Below are positions 24,353 to 48,325 of a DNA stretch of 64,000 nucleotides, piece by piece. The position numbers were made by a program, and so were the translations under genes. The notes beneath the pieces were generated by a model. That model did no database searches. It worked only from the letters and a program-made list of their open reading frames with translations, and was not told the DNA's origin. The stretch covers positions 19,748,048-19,812,047 of the forward strand of contig OZ024884.1 in assembly GCA_964017185.1 (NCBI GenBank). Direction: 5' to 3'. Source of the stretch: Rugalucina vietnamica. Taxonomy: Eukaryota; Mollusca; Bivalvia; Lucinida; Lucinidae. Position 1 is the stretch's first letter; each line of letters opens with the position of its first letter.

Positions 24353-25294
24353 CGACTAGTATGCTATTTGTTATTTTATGCATAATGAAAAGCCATATAC
24401 ATGTATATGAACTATAAATGCATAAATTGTTTTAAATATGTTAGCCATATTTGTGTTATTTTCGATTTTCACCCAAAAACCAATATGTTTCAAGGGGTGG
24501 TACCCCCTATGTCAACCTTGAAACATAACAACTCATTGCCATATACTTTCGTTAGTGCTTTCATGTGTCTTCAAATGTTTTAGAGTCAATAAAACCATCA
24601 ACAAGTGACATAAATGATACAAAGAAACACTACGATCAAGTTTTGATATTTGGTACAAAATTAGATTTTGTCATACCTTGGCCATACAAAATTGTGTTTG
24701 CAAACTTTCTGCACAGAAAACCACCCTTCTAATACTTTAAGAGTCATTAGACCTATCATTAGACCTATCAGTAACTTACAGACATGAAACAGGGAAGCAC
24801 CATGATCGCGTTTTCATATTTGGTGGAAAAAAATAGATTTTGTCATACCCTGGCCACATATAAGTGTTTACAAACTTTATGCACAGGTTGCCAGACTGAC
24901 AACATTGTGCATTGAATTCAGCATGAAAATACCTACAATATGGTATATAGCAACCTTGGTACCTCTGGGGGTGCAGCGAATTTTATTTTTACCTGGGTCA
25001 TCTAAGGGACTAATAAATGTGATTTTAGGATAACAATATTTGGATATCTTCCAATGATGAATACAGGTTTTGAATGGTTTGTTTATAGTAATATTTTAGT
25101 TGTTTTTATGTGATCCAAAATTATAACAAGCACATTATGATTTTTCTGTTTTGTACACAGTGGAACAGAAGGACAGTGATAGCTGCTGCATAAATTTTTT
25201 CCTTTATCAGTCATCTGTGGATTTTACAGCCAGTTTTGTATTGTGTTGGACCTGTAATGAAAACTATGGGGCGTCTTACATACGATATTTATAA
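21431..25294 (+). CDS. Possible two-exon gene, 119-aa membrane protein of unknown family
   Basis: Exon 1 is 21,431-21,656 and exon 2 is 25,161-25,294 (360 nt, 119 aa plus stop). The start is set at the ATG in ACCATGG, a strong Kozak context. An in-frame ATG 18 nt upstream is weaker, and an in-frame TGA lies further up. The donor (TATG/GTAAGT) and acceptor (TTTTGTACACAG/TG) are strong and in phase. A poly(A) signal AATAAA lies near 25,619, about 210 bp before the kinase gene's start codon. The product opens with a hydrophobic segment (residues about 6-32), has a polar Lys/Asp/Glu-rich middle and a second hydrophobic stretch (about 62-74). It ends in a Cys-rich tail (CC, then CWTC), so it may be a membrane protein. 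I do not recognise the family. It could be one end of a longer gene or a chance exon pair. Confidence 0.4.
21950..23870. mobile_element. ~1.9-kb inverted-repeat (foldback) element in an intron
   Basis: The left arm (from about 22,080) and right arm (to about 23,860) are diverged reverse complements folding about a centre near 22,970. Matched pairs include CTTGTTCCTGGGCTGTTAATAG (22,294) with the complement of CTATAAACAGCCCAGGAACAAG (23,675), both given loosely. The ATATTGTATCACC..ATAT block near 22,570 matches the complement near 23,440, and GGCATGTACC near 22,082 the complement near 23,855. No transposase frame is seen. Confidence 0.6.
23915..24105. repeat. Interspersed repeat shared with 9,140-9,345
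   Basis: Same orientation and ordered blocks as 9,140-9,345. Its outer edge abuts the right arm of the foldback element. Confidence 0.5.
24281..24352. repeat. (ATT)n microsatellite
   Basis: About 23 ATT triplets with one TTT interruption. Confidence 0.9.
24840..25015. repeat. Inverted partner of 20,540-20,720
   Basis: See 20,540-20,720. This copy lies within the intron, just upstream of exon 2 of the possible small gene. Confidence 0.6.
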
Positions 25295-25831
25295 TAATAT
25301 CATTCGACAGATTTATAAACAGGAAGACGAGTTACAATTGCCAAAATTATTTCAAAATGTTATGAATGGTGATATTGTCTTGAAGACTTTTGTTTTGTAC
25401 ATCTCTTCATTTTTTGTAGGGACCTGTTAAAGGAAGAACCCATTGAGCTTTTGTGTGATTCAGTCAACAGATTTTCAGTCTAATTTAATGTTGTCTCGAG
25501 GACAATACGGCTTTGTCCTTTCATCATCATTTATTCTTAGATATTCTGTTGTGTAGGTGGGGACTTAAATGGGCTACTAACAGCATGAAATAAAAGATTT
25601 TAGACTTTATCTGTATACAATAAATCATAAGGCTCTAATATTACCTCCGACTTGTTTGATTTCTTGCTTTAAATGTCCATATAAATAAATGTCCATATAG
25701 TAATGCACCAGTCATTTGTAACAGAGTGACAACAACACCATGCACTTGTATTCCTACAGTCATGCATGATGATATGTTTTATTTTCTGTCTTCAGGTGAT
25801 GTCTTAGTAACAGACCAAAACTACCACCAAG

Positions 25832-38953
<13,122 letters not shown>

Positions 38954-39438
38954 AAATTTATGGACATCAACTTTTTATTACTGTTGCCCTATATCTTTAG
39001 ACATCCTTTGTGTTAGCTAGAGTCTGCAAATCTAATACTTATATATGATATTTACCTGTATAAAGAAAAGTGACAATTTTACCAGTCTTGAAACGTTCTT
39101 GTTTGAGTAATTCAATCATCACATACAGACTATTTTATACCCCAATACTCAGCTTGAGAGTACTCTGCAACACGTTTATCAGCAACTGTCAAATTACTTC
39201 CTTGTTTGTCATCTGTGTAGCATAATGGGTAAATTTTAGGAACGGATATTGCCATACGGATACAGGTAAAAATCATACATGTTTTGGATTTTGGTGATTC
39301 AGTGATAGACCCTTAATAAGGGACTACATTAGTTTGTCACTTTGCGTAGAGAACATTCCATATGATCATCATTAAAATTTACATACGATCTTCATTAAAA
39401 ATTGCAAGTGTGAAAAAGTGCAGTACTATTATTTATTT

Positions 39439-39638
39439 GAGCCGCCTCGTGGGAAAACTAACAATGTGGTTTCCGAACAGGTCCGGCACAAATCAGGCTG
39501 TGCAGTCACAGAAGCAGGCTAGAAGCTTGAAATTTCGGATTTAAGAAGAAGAGGAGATGTACTATGCGGTTACCACGAAGCTGATCTGCGTCTTTGTTTT
39601 CGCATATGCAGAATGTTGGTTTTCTCATGAGGCTGCTC
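39439..39638. mobile_element. MITE, 'GAGCCGCG' family, copy in reverse internal order
   Basis: Ends GAGCCGCCTCGTGGGAAAAC / TTTTCTCATGAGGCTGCTC. The interior (TTTCCGAACAGGTCCGG..., AAGCTTGAAATTTCGGATTT, GCTGATCTGCGTC) is inverted relative to copy 1. Confidence 0.7.
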
Positions 39639-40039
39639 ATTTATTAGTTTCCATCTATAGATTAAAGCAGTTAGCACAGACCTCCGACATTCCCATCCAA
39701 TATTAACAAGTTAAGAAATGTGGGAAAATGTTTCTATGGGACCTATAACCGTTTTAATCATTTAGTAGGAGTCATGACAAGGCCATATTATTCAGACAAT
39801 TCTGAAAAAGCATGTTTTATGAGGCTCTACTGTAGTTATTACATGAACTTGTACAGTTCAACCTCTTTATTACATGTCACACTCTAGTGTGGTTTTCAAT
39901 AATACACAACCATGTCATGGCTCTCGAAATGATTATTTTGCTGTATATCTTTTCTAAATTACCTCATTATAACACGGTTTTACCTATAATACAGTATGTT
40001 TCAATGTATCCCAAAGGTAGGGTTACATTGAAATTGACC

Positions 40040-40255
40040 AGTACTACAAATTCGGAAATATTTTCGAGAACTTTATTTTCACTAATATTCACGAGTTTGT
40101 TGCCTCGCGAAAATAAAGTTCTTGCTAATAAAGAATTACTATGAGCTCCATAGACTGCATGAGTACTCGCTCACGAATTTAAGAACTTGTTAATAATTTA
40201 GAAACCGAAAATTTGCGAAACAAAAGTCTCGCGAAAATTTCAGAAATTACAGTAT
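40040..40255. repeat. Interspersed inverted repeat, family of 42,220-42,705
   Basis: AAATTCGGAAATATTTTCG at the left is inverted as CGCGAAAATTTCAGAAATT at the right. The interior (ATTCACGAGTTTGTTGCCTCG, TAATAAAGAA, GACTGCATGAGTACTCGCTC) matches 42,220-42,480. Confidence 0.6.
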
Positions 40256-41134
40256 TATGTAGAGATGCTCTTTAAAATTCACTATCACATGATTATATAA
40301 TAAACAAGGGCTGGCCCCTGAATTGAAAGCATGCATTAAACCATATTGCATACATACCTGTGTCACACTATATCAACAGGCATATATAAGAAAAAAACTG
40401 TGTATTTGTGTGGCAATTCATGTGTGTATGTGCTGTTAATACACCGCATATATTTATGCTCATTACTGTGTGCCACACAATCATTCATCAATATTTGGTT
40501 AATATGCCCTCGGTTTTCAACACTCCTTCCAGAACCTTGAGAATGTTAATGTTTGATTGCCATACAATTATTATGAAATTTTTTTATCTGGTTCAAGAAA
40601 CTAACATGCTCAAAGGGAGATAATAAAGAAGATCTTGCATCATAAAGATCTTGCCTTTTGTTTATGATTATCTTGGATTTTGTGCTGTCTGTAGGAAATA
40701 AATCTTAACACTTAATATGTGAAAGCAGTTATTTGAATAAAAGTCTGAAAACGCACATACATTTTAACATGCATTTTGTCGAGTGAAGAATTGCAGTGCA
40801 GTGTTTTTTTCTCTACTACATTGATATCTTACAAACCTTCCATGATTAAACTCTGCATGAAGTACTTATAAAACACATATTTGAGTCAATTGTTTTGTCA
40901 GTATTGCTTTTGTGAAGTCTTGAAGTCAAAGTCGATTTGTCTCTATTATTCATAGTGTTAACTTAATTCTTGGGATGAGTTCAAAATACGTGTATATACA
41001 AGTTCAAAAATGTTCTACATGTACTTGATCAAACAAACAAACAAAACATATATATCCATGTATTTCAAATCCATTTTGAAATGAATGCCTCGTGAGAAAA
41101 ACTGTTGTTGGCAAGGCCATTTAAATGAGTACTA

Positions 41135-41346
41135 ACAACCTATATTTTGGATCAAAAATAAGAAGAAAAAAGTTTCCCCTGTACACCCCAGTTTTACTTA
41201 ATGAAAGTGGGGTATGAGAGGGTATATATTACATGGATATGTTTTCCTGATGCATATGAAAAACTATTACGGACATTACAGCAGCTTGAATGTTTTTTTT
41301 TTTTTTGTTTTTTTTTTTTGTTTTTTTTTGTTTTTTTTTTTTGTTT
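41135..41346. repeat. Foldback-family fragment followed by a T-rich run
   Basis: 41,135-41,255 matches the CTATATTTTGGATCAAAAATAAG / CCCAGTTTTACTTAATGAAAGTGGGG part of the foldback family (given loosely). 41,291-41,346 is a (T9-10 G)n run. Confidence 0.6.
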
Positions 41347-41439
41347 TTCTGCTCTTGTCTATTTTACAGTATCTATAAAATAATTGATGGCTTAAAAGGT
41401 ATGATTTTTATCTTGAAAGCATGGAGCCTCATGTGATTT

Positions 41440-41648
41440 GAGCCGCAACGCCACCAGATCTGACACAAACCGCCCTTTGCAGTCACTAAAGTAGGCTAGA
41501 AGGTTGAACTTTTGGATTTAGAAAGTAGAGGAAGTGTACTATCCATATAGCAAATACAAAGGCGCTGATCAGCTTCACAGTTACTGCGAAGCTGATCTGC
41601 GCCTATGTTTTCGCATAGGCAAAATCCGTTTTTCCCATGACAATGCTC
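41440..41648. mobile_element. MITE, 'GAGCCGCG' family, copy
   Basis: GAGCCGCAACGCC...CCAGATCTGACACAAACCG at the left and GATCTGCGCCTATGTTTTCG / CATGACAATGCTC at the right. Orientation as at 39,439. Confidence 0.65.
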
Positions 41649-41871
41649 ATTTTAAGATGTGCATGCAGTGCAAACCCAGACAGTTTTCACATAGTATTGC
41701 CCTGTAAAGCTTATGTACCTTCATTGTATATTTTTCCTATATGAACATGTACTTTCAAACTCTATTATATCATATCAGTATTCAAAAATGGCATTGATTA
41801 CTATTGACAATAACAAAAATATTGTTTCCAAATTATTGATTAAAATTGTTGCATACAATTATTGCATATAT

Positions 41872-42089
41872 GTGTCAACGCATCAGAAAACCAACAATCT
41901 GCATATGCAAAAACAAAGGTGCAGACCAGCTTTGCGGTAACTGTGAAGCTGGTCAGCACTTTTGTTTTCGCTTCTCAGATTCTTCTTAAGTCCGAAATTT
42001 CAAGCTTCTAGCCTTCTGTAACTGTCCAGGCTGGTTTGTGTCGGACCTGGTCGAGAACCCAAATTGTTGGTTTTATTGTGCGAAGGCTC
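41872..42089. mobile_element. MITE, 'GAGCCGCG' family, copy
   Basis: ACGCATCAGAAAACCAAC at the left and TTGTTGGTTTTATTGTGCG at the right, with the TTTGCGGTAACTGTGAAGCT centre. Orientation as copy 1, opposite to the neighbour at 41,440. Confidence 0.65.
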
Positions 42090-42328
42090 AATTAAAATTG
42101 TTGTTCACATATATATATATGTGTCAGCTTCATTATGTGAGAGTCTACTTGCAGCACACAATTAATTAGAAACAATGTAAACAAACATTCCAATTTAGAG
42201 CAGCATTTTCACAAATAAACGAAAACCTATTTCATTGTAACTGAGATACTATAAGATTGAAAATGTTCGTGAGAACTTAATTTTCATGAATATTTGTGAA
42301 TTTGACGCCTTGCATAAAAAGAAAAAAT

Positions 42329-42705
42329 TATTCAATGTTCTCTCTAATAAAGATTCTTTTTAAGTCATAAAGACTATATGAACACTCATTCGCAAATTCA
42401 AGACTTTGTGAATTATTTGGAAATAGGAAGTTCGCAAAATAAAAGTCACATGAAAATTTCCAAATTTACAGTACTCTCTCATAGATTTTTTACAACAATC
42501 TCAAAATACCACAATTATTCAATGTTCTCTCTAATAAAGATTCTTTTTAAGTCATAAAGACTATATGAACACTCATTCGCAAATTCAAGACTTTGTGAAT
42601 TATTTGGAAATAGGAAGTTCGCAAAATAAAAGTCACATGAAAATTTCCAAATTTACAGTACTCTCTCATAGATTTTTTACAATAATCTCAAAATACCACA
42701 ATCAC
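42329..42705. repeat. Two ~187-bp tandem copies, nearly identical
   Basis: The unit beginning TTATTCAATGTTCTCTCTAA at about 42,327 recurs at about 42,514 with essentially no differences up to CTCAAAATACCACAAT, so the duplication is recent. The unit belongs to the family at 40,040-40,255. Confidence 0.8.
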
Positions 42706-43176
42706 TAGTATGTATAGTTATTGGATGGTTAGTTTTAAAAGGAGAACACCATCTGCTGGGGCAGTTTGCCTGTGTAGAGAAAAGTAATGGTTCATTAAAT
42801 GATGTTAGTATTTATAGAATTTTAACCAAGGACAAACTGTCTATAAGTTAGTGTTTGTATTGTTAATTGTTTGTTATATTTGTGTTTGTAAACCATATTT
42901 TCTTGTTTACTTGATCTGTACATTTTGAAACAAAATGTATACATTTGTTTGCATGTTATTTCTATTATAAATTGGAAAATGAATATGCAAATGTTTTTGA
43001 AAGGTAATGAATAAACATGAAATCATGCAGACTTTAGATTTTATTCTATATTTTCCCATATTTGATCCCCAAATAATGTTGTGTAAACATCAATTAACAA
43101 CACAAAAACATGCCCATGCAATATAAAGAAATCTAATGGCTGTAAAAAATCTAAAAGTTCATTAAAAATGTTTTGA

Positions 43177-43365
43177 TATTTTTCTTATTCTTGCTCAAAA
43201 CATACTAGATTGTGGGAACCGCCTCGCCGAGGCATTCTAACAAGAACCCACAATCTATGTTTTGGAGCAAAAATAATAGAACTAGGTATATACCCCTGCA
43301 TACCCTAGTTTTACTATATAAAAGTGGGGTTTAAGGAGGTATGCATTATACAGATATGTTATCGT
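43177..43365. repeat. Foldback-family repeat, well-preserved copy
   Basis: AAACATACTAGATTGTGGGA, ACCGCCTCGCCGAGGC (a palindrome) and ACAAGAACCCACAATCTATG give a stem with a GC-rich tip. The usual CCCTAGTTTTAC / AAAGTGGGG tail follows. Confidence 0.65.
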
Positions 43366-43548
43366 GATGTTTAGAACCAATTGCTGATTTAGTATTTTGC
43401 ACGTCTACAATTCTGTCTAGCAATTCTCTTATGCCCGAGTGCCTCGAAAATAAATGTATTGATGTCATCACATGAACAGTCTGGTTTGGATTACATAGCT
43501 TTTGCATATGCTGAACCCCCCAAAGACAGGAGTATTTTGACAGAACAG

Positions 43549-44251
43549 TCAGTCTAAGTCAATTTGACATAAAAATTCACGCAAAGAGCCACAGGTGTAA
43601 TCTCCAAAGTTAAAATCTTTATATATAGCCATACAATTTTGATCTTTGTTGCCTGTAGGTTCTCCATTGCACCATGGAATATAACTTGTCTGTACCGAGT
43701 TGCCATTATTCCACATGTAGACTCCTTCTTCTTCTATGTCGTTACCTCCAATGAACACCTGGGTTGAGACGCCAGCTGAAAGTGCATGCCGAAATGGTTA
43801 GACAGTAGTAGTACATGTAGTAGTAAAGTGCAGGCTTTTAACGTCATCCTGGGCCGAGCGGACTTAATCCATATCTCCACCTCAAGGACGGAAATGGTTA
43901 GACTACACGGATAGTAAAATTCCCCTTCTTCCTAAATCCGAAATTTCAAGCTTCTAGCCCGCTTCTGTGACTGTACAGACCTGGTCGGAAACCCCGAAGA
44001 CCGCTTTTCTCGCCTCGCGGCTCAAGAGCTTGTGTATGCAGTCATGCAGCTTTATGATGCAGTACCCATTTTGGTAATACTTTTGACGAAGCTGTAAACC
44101 AAACTAAATGTCTATTTTACAAATACTTGAAAAGCTTAACTAGCATTTCATCTGGACACGTGCATGGTGCAGAATTTACTATAGATTTAAATGATTTGGT
44201 AAATGGTCTAAGGATTTTACTGTTGTCTTCACAAAAGATGAATGCTTGAAA

Positions 44252-44297
<46 letters not shown>

Positions 44298-45176
44298 GAC
44301 TCTATACATACCTGCTCGCAGGTACTCTTGAATAAAGGTAATTGTATCTGTAGAATTGAATATCATAAGATGTCCTCCTTCCTTTCGACAGTGTTTCTCG
44401 GCAGCGAACCAGTTTAACTTTGGATCTTTATCATGCCACCAGCAAAGATTCAATTTCTGGCTGTACATGTAGCTCAAAGGGCACGATTTCTTTTGAGCTG
44501 CTGAAATATTGTCTACAATATAACGAATTTTAGAAGTTTCTACAAATATATAATCTTGCACGAAAATATCGAAAGTATGAATAGAAAGTCAAGAAATTGA
44601 TATTCAAACATTAAAATTCAAAATTCAAAATTTGAAGGATTGCTGGAAAAGGACTCTACTGTAACAGTAAAGTACACAGTCGGCATAAAGATAAATCACA
44701 GCACAACCGCCCTGGAAGGACCAGGCCAATAAACAAAATATTTAGATTAAAGTCTTGTTTACGCTTTGAACATTGCTTCTCAGTGATTGTTGGAAAATTT
44801 ATATGTATATATTTTTATTTATTTATTTATTTATTTATTTTATAAGAACGTTATCATTTTTGTACGCTTCTTTTAATACCAATCAATGTCCTTTATCGCG
44901 ATAATCAACAGTTAAGAAAAAAAACAAAAGACATTCATCATATTGATAAATGAAATATGACATACCCTTTTCCTGTTGTAGGGCTTCTAGCATCGATTCA
45001 ATTCCTGATACTCTGTCCTCTAATCCATCTACTTTGCTTTCCAGTCGCATAGTTTTAGCCAGTAGCTTTTCTTCATATTCAAATTTTGAGCAAACAGGTT
45101 CGAGTCCTGCGCCTGCCCTGCAACTTTTTGCCAGGGACAGTAGCAGAAATCCAAAGACATTGATGGTAGTCGCCAT
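43549..45176 (-). CDS. Lectin A: secreted C-type lectin, intact
   Basis: Exons on the minus strand: 45176-44966, 44500-44312, 43775-43549 (627 nt, 208 aa). Donors and acceptors are GT/AG and all junctions keep phase 1. Order: signal peptide (residues 1 to about 20, FGFLLLSLA core), a Cys, a coiled-coil neck (EEKLLAKTMRLES...EALQQEK, about 35-70), then one C-type lectin domain from SCPLSYMY to the final CQIDLD. Exon 2 ends at EYLRAG; exon 3 carries VFIGGND, a ligand-site motif EPT and the Cys pair in NCM...DYTC. EPT in place of EPN/QPD, and FGDYTC in place of WND-x-C, make calcium-dependent sugar binding uncertain. It is the most diverged member of the array. Family role: extracellular carbohydrate recognition, often haemocyte or mucosal immunity in bivalves. 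The neck suggests oligomers. Confidence 0.88.
43899..44023. mobile_element. MITE, 'GAGCCGCG' family, right half, in lectin A intron 2
   Basis: TAAATCCGAAATTTCAAGCT, TGTGACTGTACAGACCTGG and TTTTCTCGCCTCGCGGCTC match the right half of the family; the left end is absent. Confidence 0.65.
44254..44296. repeat. (GT)n microsatellite in lectin A intron 2
   Basis: About 21 GT units on the + strand, (CA)n in the transcript, beginning 15 nt after the exon 2 donor. Lectin B has one in the same intron at 46,761-46,798. Confidence 0.9.
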
Positions 45177-45354
45177 GTTTGTAATTGTACAAGATATAAT
45201 TATCAAGTAAATCAGAAAAGGAGCTGGTGTGTTGTTTTCCTTTTCGAACAGTTCAGATAGCTCACAGTTGATCAGCGATTTTGTGTTCGTAAAATTGTCC
45301 GTGCAATTTACACCCCCTTAAAACCCACGTTTATATAGTAAAACGGACTTACAG

Positions 45355-45540
45355 GGCTTTCCCAATTTTCTTATTTTTGATCCAAAACATTGATTGTGGG
45401 TACTCGTTAGAACCGCCTTGCCGTGTACCCACAATCAATGTTTTGAGCAAAAATATTATAAACATAAAAAAAAATTCAAATGAAATTTTGAATTTTTACA
45501 ACTTAAAAAATCTCTTTATATTGCATGTTTTCGTAATGTA
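45355..45540. repeat. Foldback-family repeat upstream of lectin A
   Basis: AACATTGATTGTGGGTACTC, AGAACCGCCTTGCCG and TGTACCCACAATCAATGTTT form the inverted pair. It lies between the lectin A promoter region and the first duplicated unit. Confidence 0.65.
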
Positions 45541-46149
45541 AAATTTATAAGTTGTTGTACAACCGAGTATGTGTCAGACCATATATTTTTTATTAATTTT
45601 AAAAGGTTGTTTCCTTTCTTTTATCCTGTTCTAAAGTGTCTACAAACGACATTCTCAAACTTGAGTGTACGTGATAGATGCTACACACATAACTGCCTTA
45701 TATTTCATTTCAAAGTGCTCTTGACCTTTTTGACGAAACAAAGATCACTTTGCAGTCGTATGCCGAGACATAGCTTCAGTCCACCGGTAACACAACACAA
45801 CACAACACAACTTTATTTCTCTCAAACTGTATACAATGAATACTGATCAAATGTTCATGTGCTATATAATTGCTGAAATAAACAAAATACCAGACACACG
45901 CTTATAGGACATAAGAAGGAACATAACGAGCACGAAAGGGATTTATTTCCATGTTTGGGGGCTTTGAAGACTTACTTGTCATGAAAATATTAATATTGAC
46001 TTATAAGTCCATTAAAAACTAATTTGACGTTTTAAGGCACATCTACGTATATTTGTTAAATTCCAGTGATTGTACATTATCCAACAGTTTGTACTTCTTC
46101 CCTCATTAAATGACCCATTGAATAAAGGGCGTATGTTCATTAGACATCA

Positions 46150-46445
46150 ATTTTTGTTTGTTTGAACTTGTGCTTTACGTCCCAGTCAACACCAATGGTC
46201 ATGTCGGGACGTTGCCTCCTTTATGTGCAACTTTTACCCAACATTAGAATGTCATGACACTCAAAATGTGCTTCACAAATATAACCACCCAAGCAACCAA
46301 TACGGTTTATGTATGGATGGTTTGACCAAACCGTTTTTCCTGGGCAGGCTCAGACTTGATCGGTTTACCAGTAATCTAGTTAAGAAGCTTTGCCTGAGAC
46401 ACAAGCAGCCCATTTATTTCTCCAAGGCACCAATGAGCGGGGGCC
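46150..46445. repeat. Interspersed repeat, inverted relative to 18,975-19,222
   Basis: CGTCCCAGTCAACACCAATG, GTCGGGACGTTGCCTCC, CTTTTACCCAACATTAG and GGATGGTTTGACCAAACC. It interrupts the unit of lectin B just downstream of its last exon and is absent from units C and D. Confidence 0.6.
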
Positions 46446-46757
46446 CATATTCCCACCCGACCACCCTCAGACATCAATTTGACACAGTTCTTCAACATTG
46501 CTAGAGCATTGAGCATCTCCAAATTGAAAGTTCCAATTACTGTGCATCATCACACAGTTTCCACTAGTCCCTTCGTTTGGTTGGTCAGCGTTCCAGGGAA
46601 TATTCTGTACCAGATCTCCATTATCCCATCTAAAGACACCTTCTTCTGCGATGTCACTAGCTCCTACGAAGACGTACGTAGATCCAGCTGTAACACGTAT
46701 TAAAACAATTAATAATAAATGCCTCAGGCCAAGTCGAATAGAGAAAATTAAGATATA

Positions 46758-46760
<3 letters not shown>

Positions 46761-46798
<38 letters not shown>
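46761..46798. repeat. (GT)n microsatellite in lectin B intron 2
   Basis: About 19 GT units; absent from introns 2 of lectins C and D. Confidence 0.9.
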
Positions 46799-46799
<1 letters not shown>

Positions 46800-47519
46800 A
46801 AGGAAGCCGGATATCTTTGCGTTTTTCGTCTATTTTTAATTGGCATATAAACATTATTTTGTTCAGAATATTGAGACATATGATTATCTCATCAATCCAC
46901 AGTATTTAAATATACATTACTCTTGTTTTTAGTGTATTTCAAACATGTACCACGGTAAATCTTCCTCTGTTTTACAGCCTTTTAAACTATACCTGCTCGT
47001 AGGTACTCTGTCATGAATTTGAATGCTTCCGTGGAATTGAAGATGATCTGATCATAAGGTGCCCTCCTTCTCTTTGGCAACTTTTCTCAGCTTCAAACCA
47101 GTTTAGCTTGTGATTTTTATCGTGTCTCCAGCATAGATTAAGCCTTTTATTGTACATGTAACTAGAAGGGCATTCTTTCTTTTGAGTTGCTGAAATGAGA
47201 GATTAAAGCTAGTTTTGAAGTGCAAACGCGACAACTGGTGATGAATTTTCCGAGAAAGAAACCTTTTATTTGTAGCACTAAAGGATATAAAGTCACCTTG
47301 ATCCAAATTCGTCCTACATAGAAACTTAATTATCGCTCTTCGTTTGTGCACTTATATTTTCTGTTATGCCTTGTGTTGTCCTTTCATTTCGGTGTCAGGG
47401 TTGGGATTTTAAAATTTAATTGTTTCGATTCCTGAACTTTCTGTTCTTAAATAAAATGATTATCTACGAATACGTCAAACCGAATTCTGCATGGGAATTC
47501 AAATTAGCAAGAGAAATGA

Positions 47520-47521
47520 CC

Positions 47522-47553
<32 letters not shown>

Positions 47554-47849
47554 ATTTATTTATTTATTTTTTTTTTTATGATCAATTACACTACCATAAA
47601 ACGAAAATAATATTAATAATAATTATTGATCTTCGTTTTTATCAAAATTTCACTCCTACTGACTTTAGAATCCGAGGTCTTTAAGAGATAGGCCACGGGT
47701 TTCTAGTCTTTCGGGCGTCACTTGTACCCGACTGTCCTCTTCATATGACCCAGGATTTGGCAGAACGTTAAAATCATTATTTTGCGCCATCATCACTAAA
47801 TATCATCGAAGTTGGCATATCAAATACCAAAATCAAAAAAAAAAGAAAG

Positions 47850-47884
<35 letters not shown>

Positions 47885-47890
47885 AGAAGA
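47520..47890. repeat. Simple repeats in lectin B intron 1
   Basis: (TTTA)n at 47,525-47,575 and an A-rich run at 47,832-47,890 ending in (AAG)n. The same intron of lectin A has (TTTA)n near 44,812-44,840. Confidence 0.8.
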
Positions 47891-48228
47891 AGAAATAAAT
47901 AAAAAAATAATGTAACGGAAGAAGCGTTTGAATATTTAGCATACCTTACCTTTATCTCGTTGAATCTCTTCTAGACCGGACTCAATGTCTGATAGTCTAT
48001 CCCCTATTTTCTCCAACGCCGCAAGTCTGTCGCCTATTTCCTCTATTCTGCTCTCCAGGCGCATGGTTTTAGCGAGTAGCTTTTCTTCATAATCAAATGT
48101 CGAACAAGTAGGTTCGAGTCTCGCGGCTGTCAGGCAAGCGAACGCCCACGAAAGTACCAAAAAGCTAAGGACCTTGATGGTAGTCGACATTCCGGTATTC
48201 CAAAACTAACTACTTATTAATGCTTCCT

Positions 48229-48244
48229 TATAAAAGTGTTTATA
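48229..48244. promoter_or_regulatory. Overlapping divergent TATA-like boxes upstream of lectin B
   Basis: On the plus strand TATAAAAG lies at 48,229-48,236. On the minus strand TATAAA lies at 48,244-48,239, about 50 nt before the lectin B start codon. The plus-strand box is conserved upstream of lectins C (56,556-56,563) and D (62,111-62,118) and points toward the Cys-rich fragment. A shared bidirectional core promoter is inferred, not shown. Confidence 0.35.
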
Positions 48245-48325
48245 TTCATATTAAAGCCCGTCATAAAACATCCGTCTTCAGTTCCACGCATAGATAACAA
48301 CGAAAAACGATAGTACACAGCTGAT

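Larger units (their letters stand above)
38954..43548. other. Region between DLK and the lectin array: 3' UTR and repeats
   Basis: No further coding exon recognised. The 3' UTR of DLK presumably occupies the first part, but no poly(A) site can be fixed; AATAAA words occur near 40,697, 40,737 and 43,012. The rest is repeats listed separately (39,439, 39,850, 40,040, 41,135, 41,440, 41,872, 42,329, 43,177). Confidence 0.5.
46467..48190 (-). pseudogene. Lectin B: C-type lectin gene with 8-nt frameshift in exon 2
   Basis: Exons by homology: 48190-47950 (241 nt), 47189-46993 (197 nt), 46687-46467 (221 nt). Exon 1 is intact: signal peptide, Cys and a long coiled coil with two copies of an IGDRL.. 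heptad block. Exon 3 is intact, with VFVGASDIAEEGVF, PWNADQPNEG (QPN motif) and NWNFQFGDAQC. Exon 2 is 8 nt longer than its 189-nt counterparts in A and C. The extra bases are within 47,043-47,052, where GAAGATGATCTGATCATAAG stands for GAAGATCATAAG. The insertion breaks the frame before the domain's second half, so the gene cannot make a full lectin unless that stretch is spliced differently or is an assembly error. All splice sites are intact, implying a young lesion. Confidence 0.75.

Noticed and set aside
46223-46504. ORF downstream of lectin B
   Set aside because: Falls mostly in an interspersed repeat whose inverted copy at 18,975-19,222 does not keep the frame.
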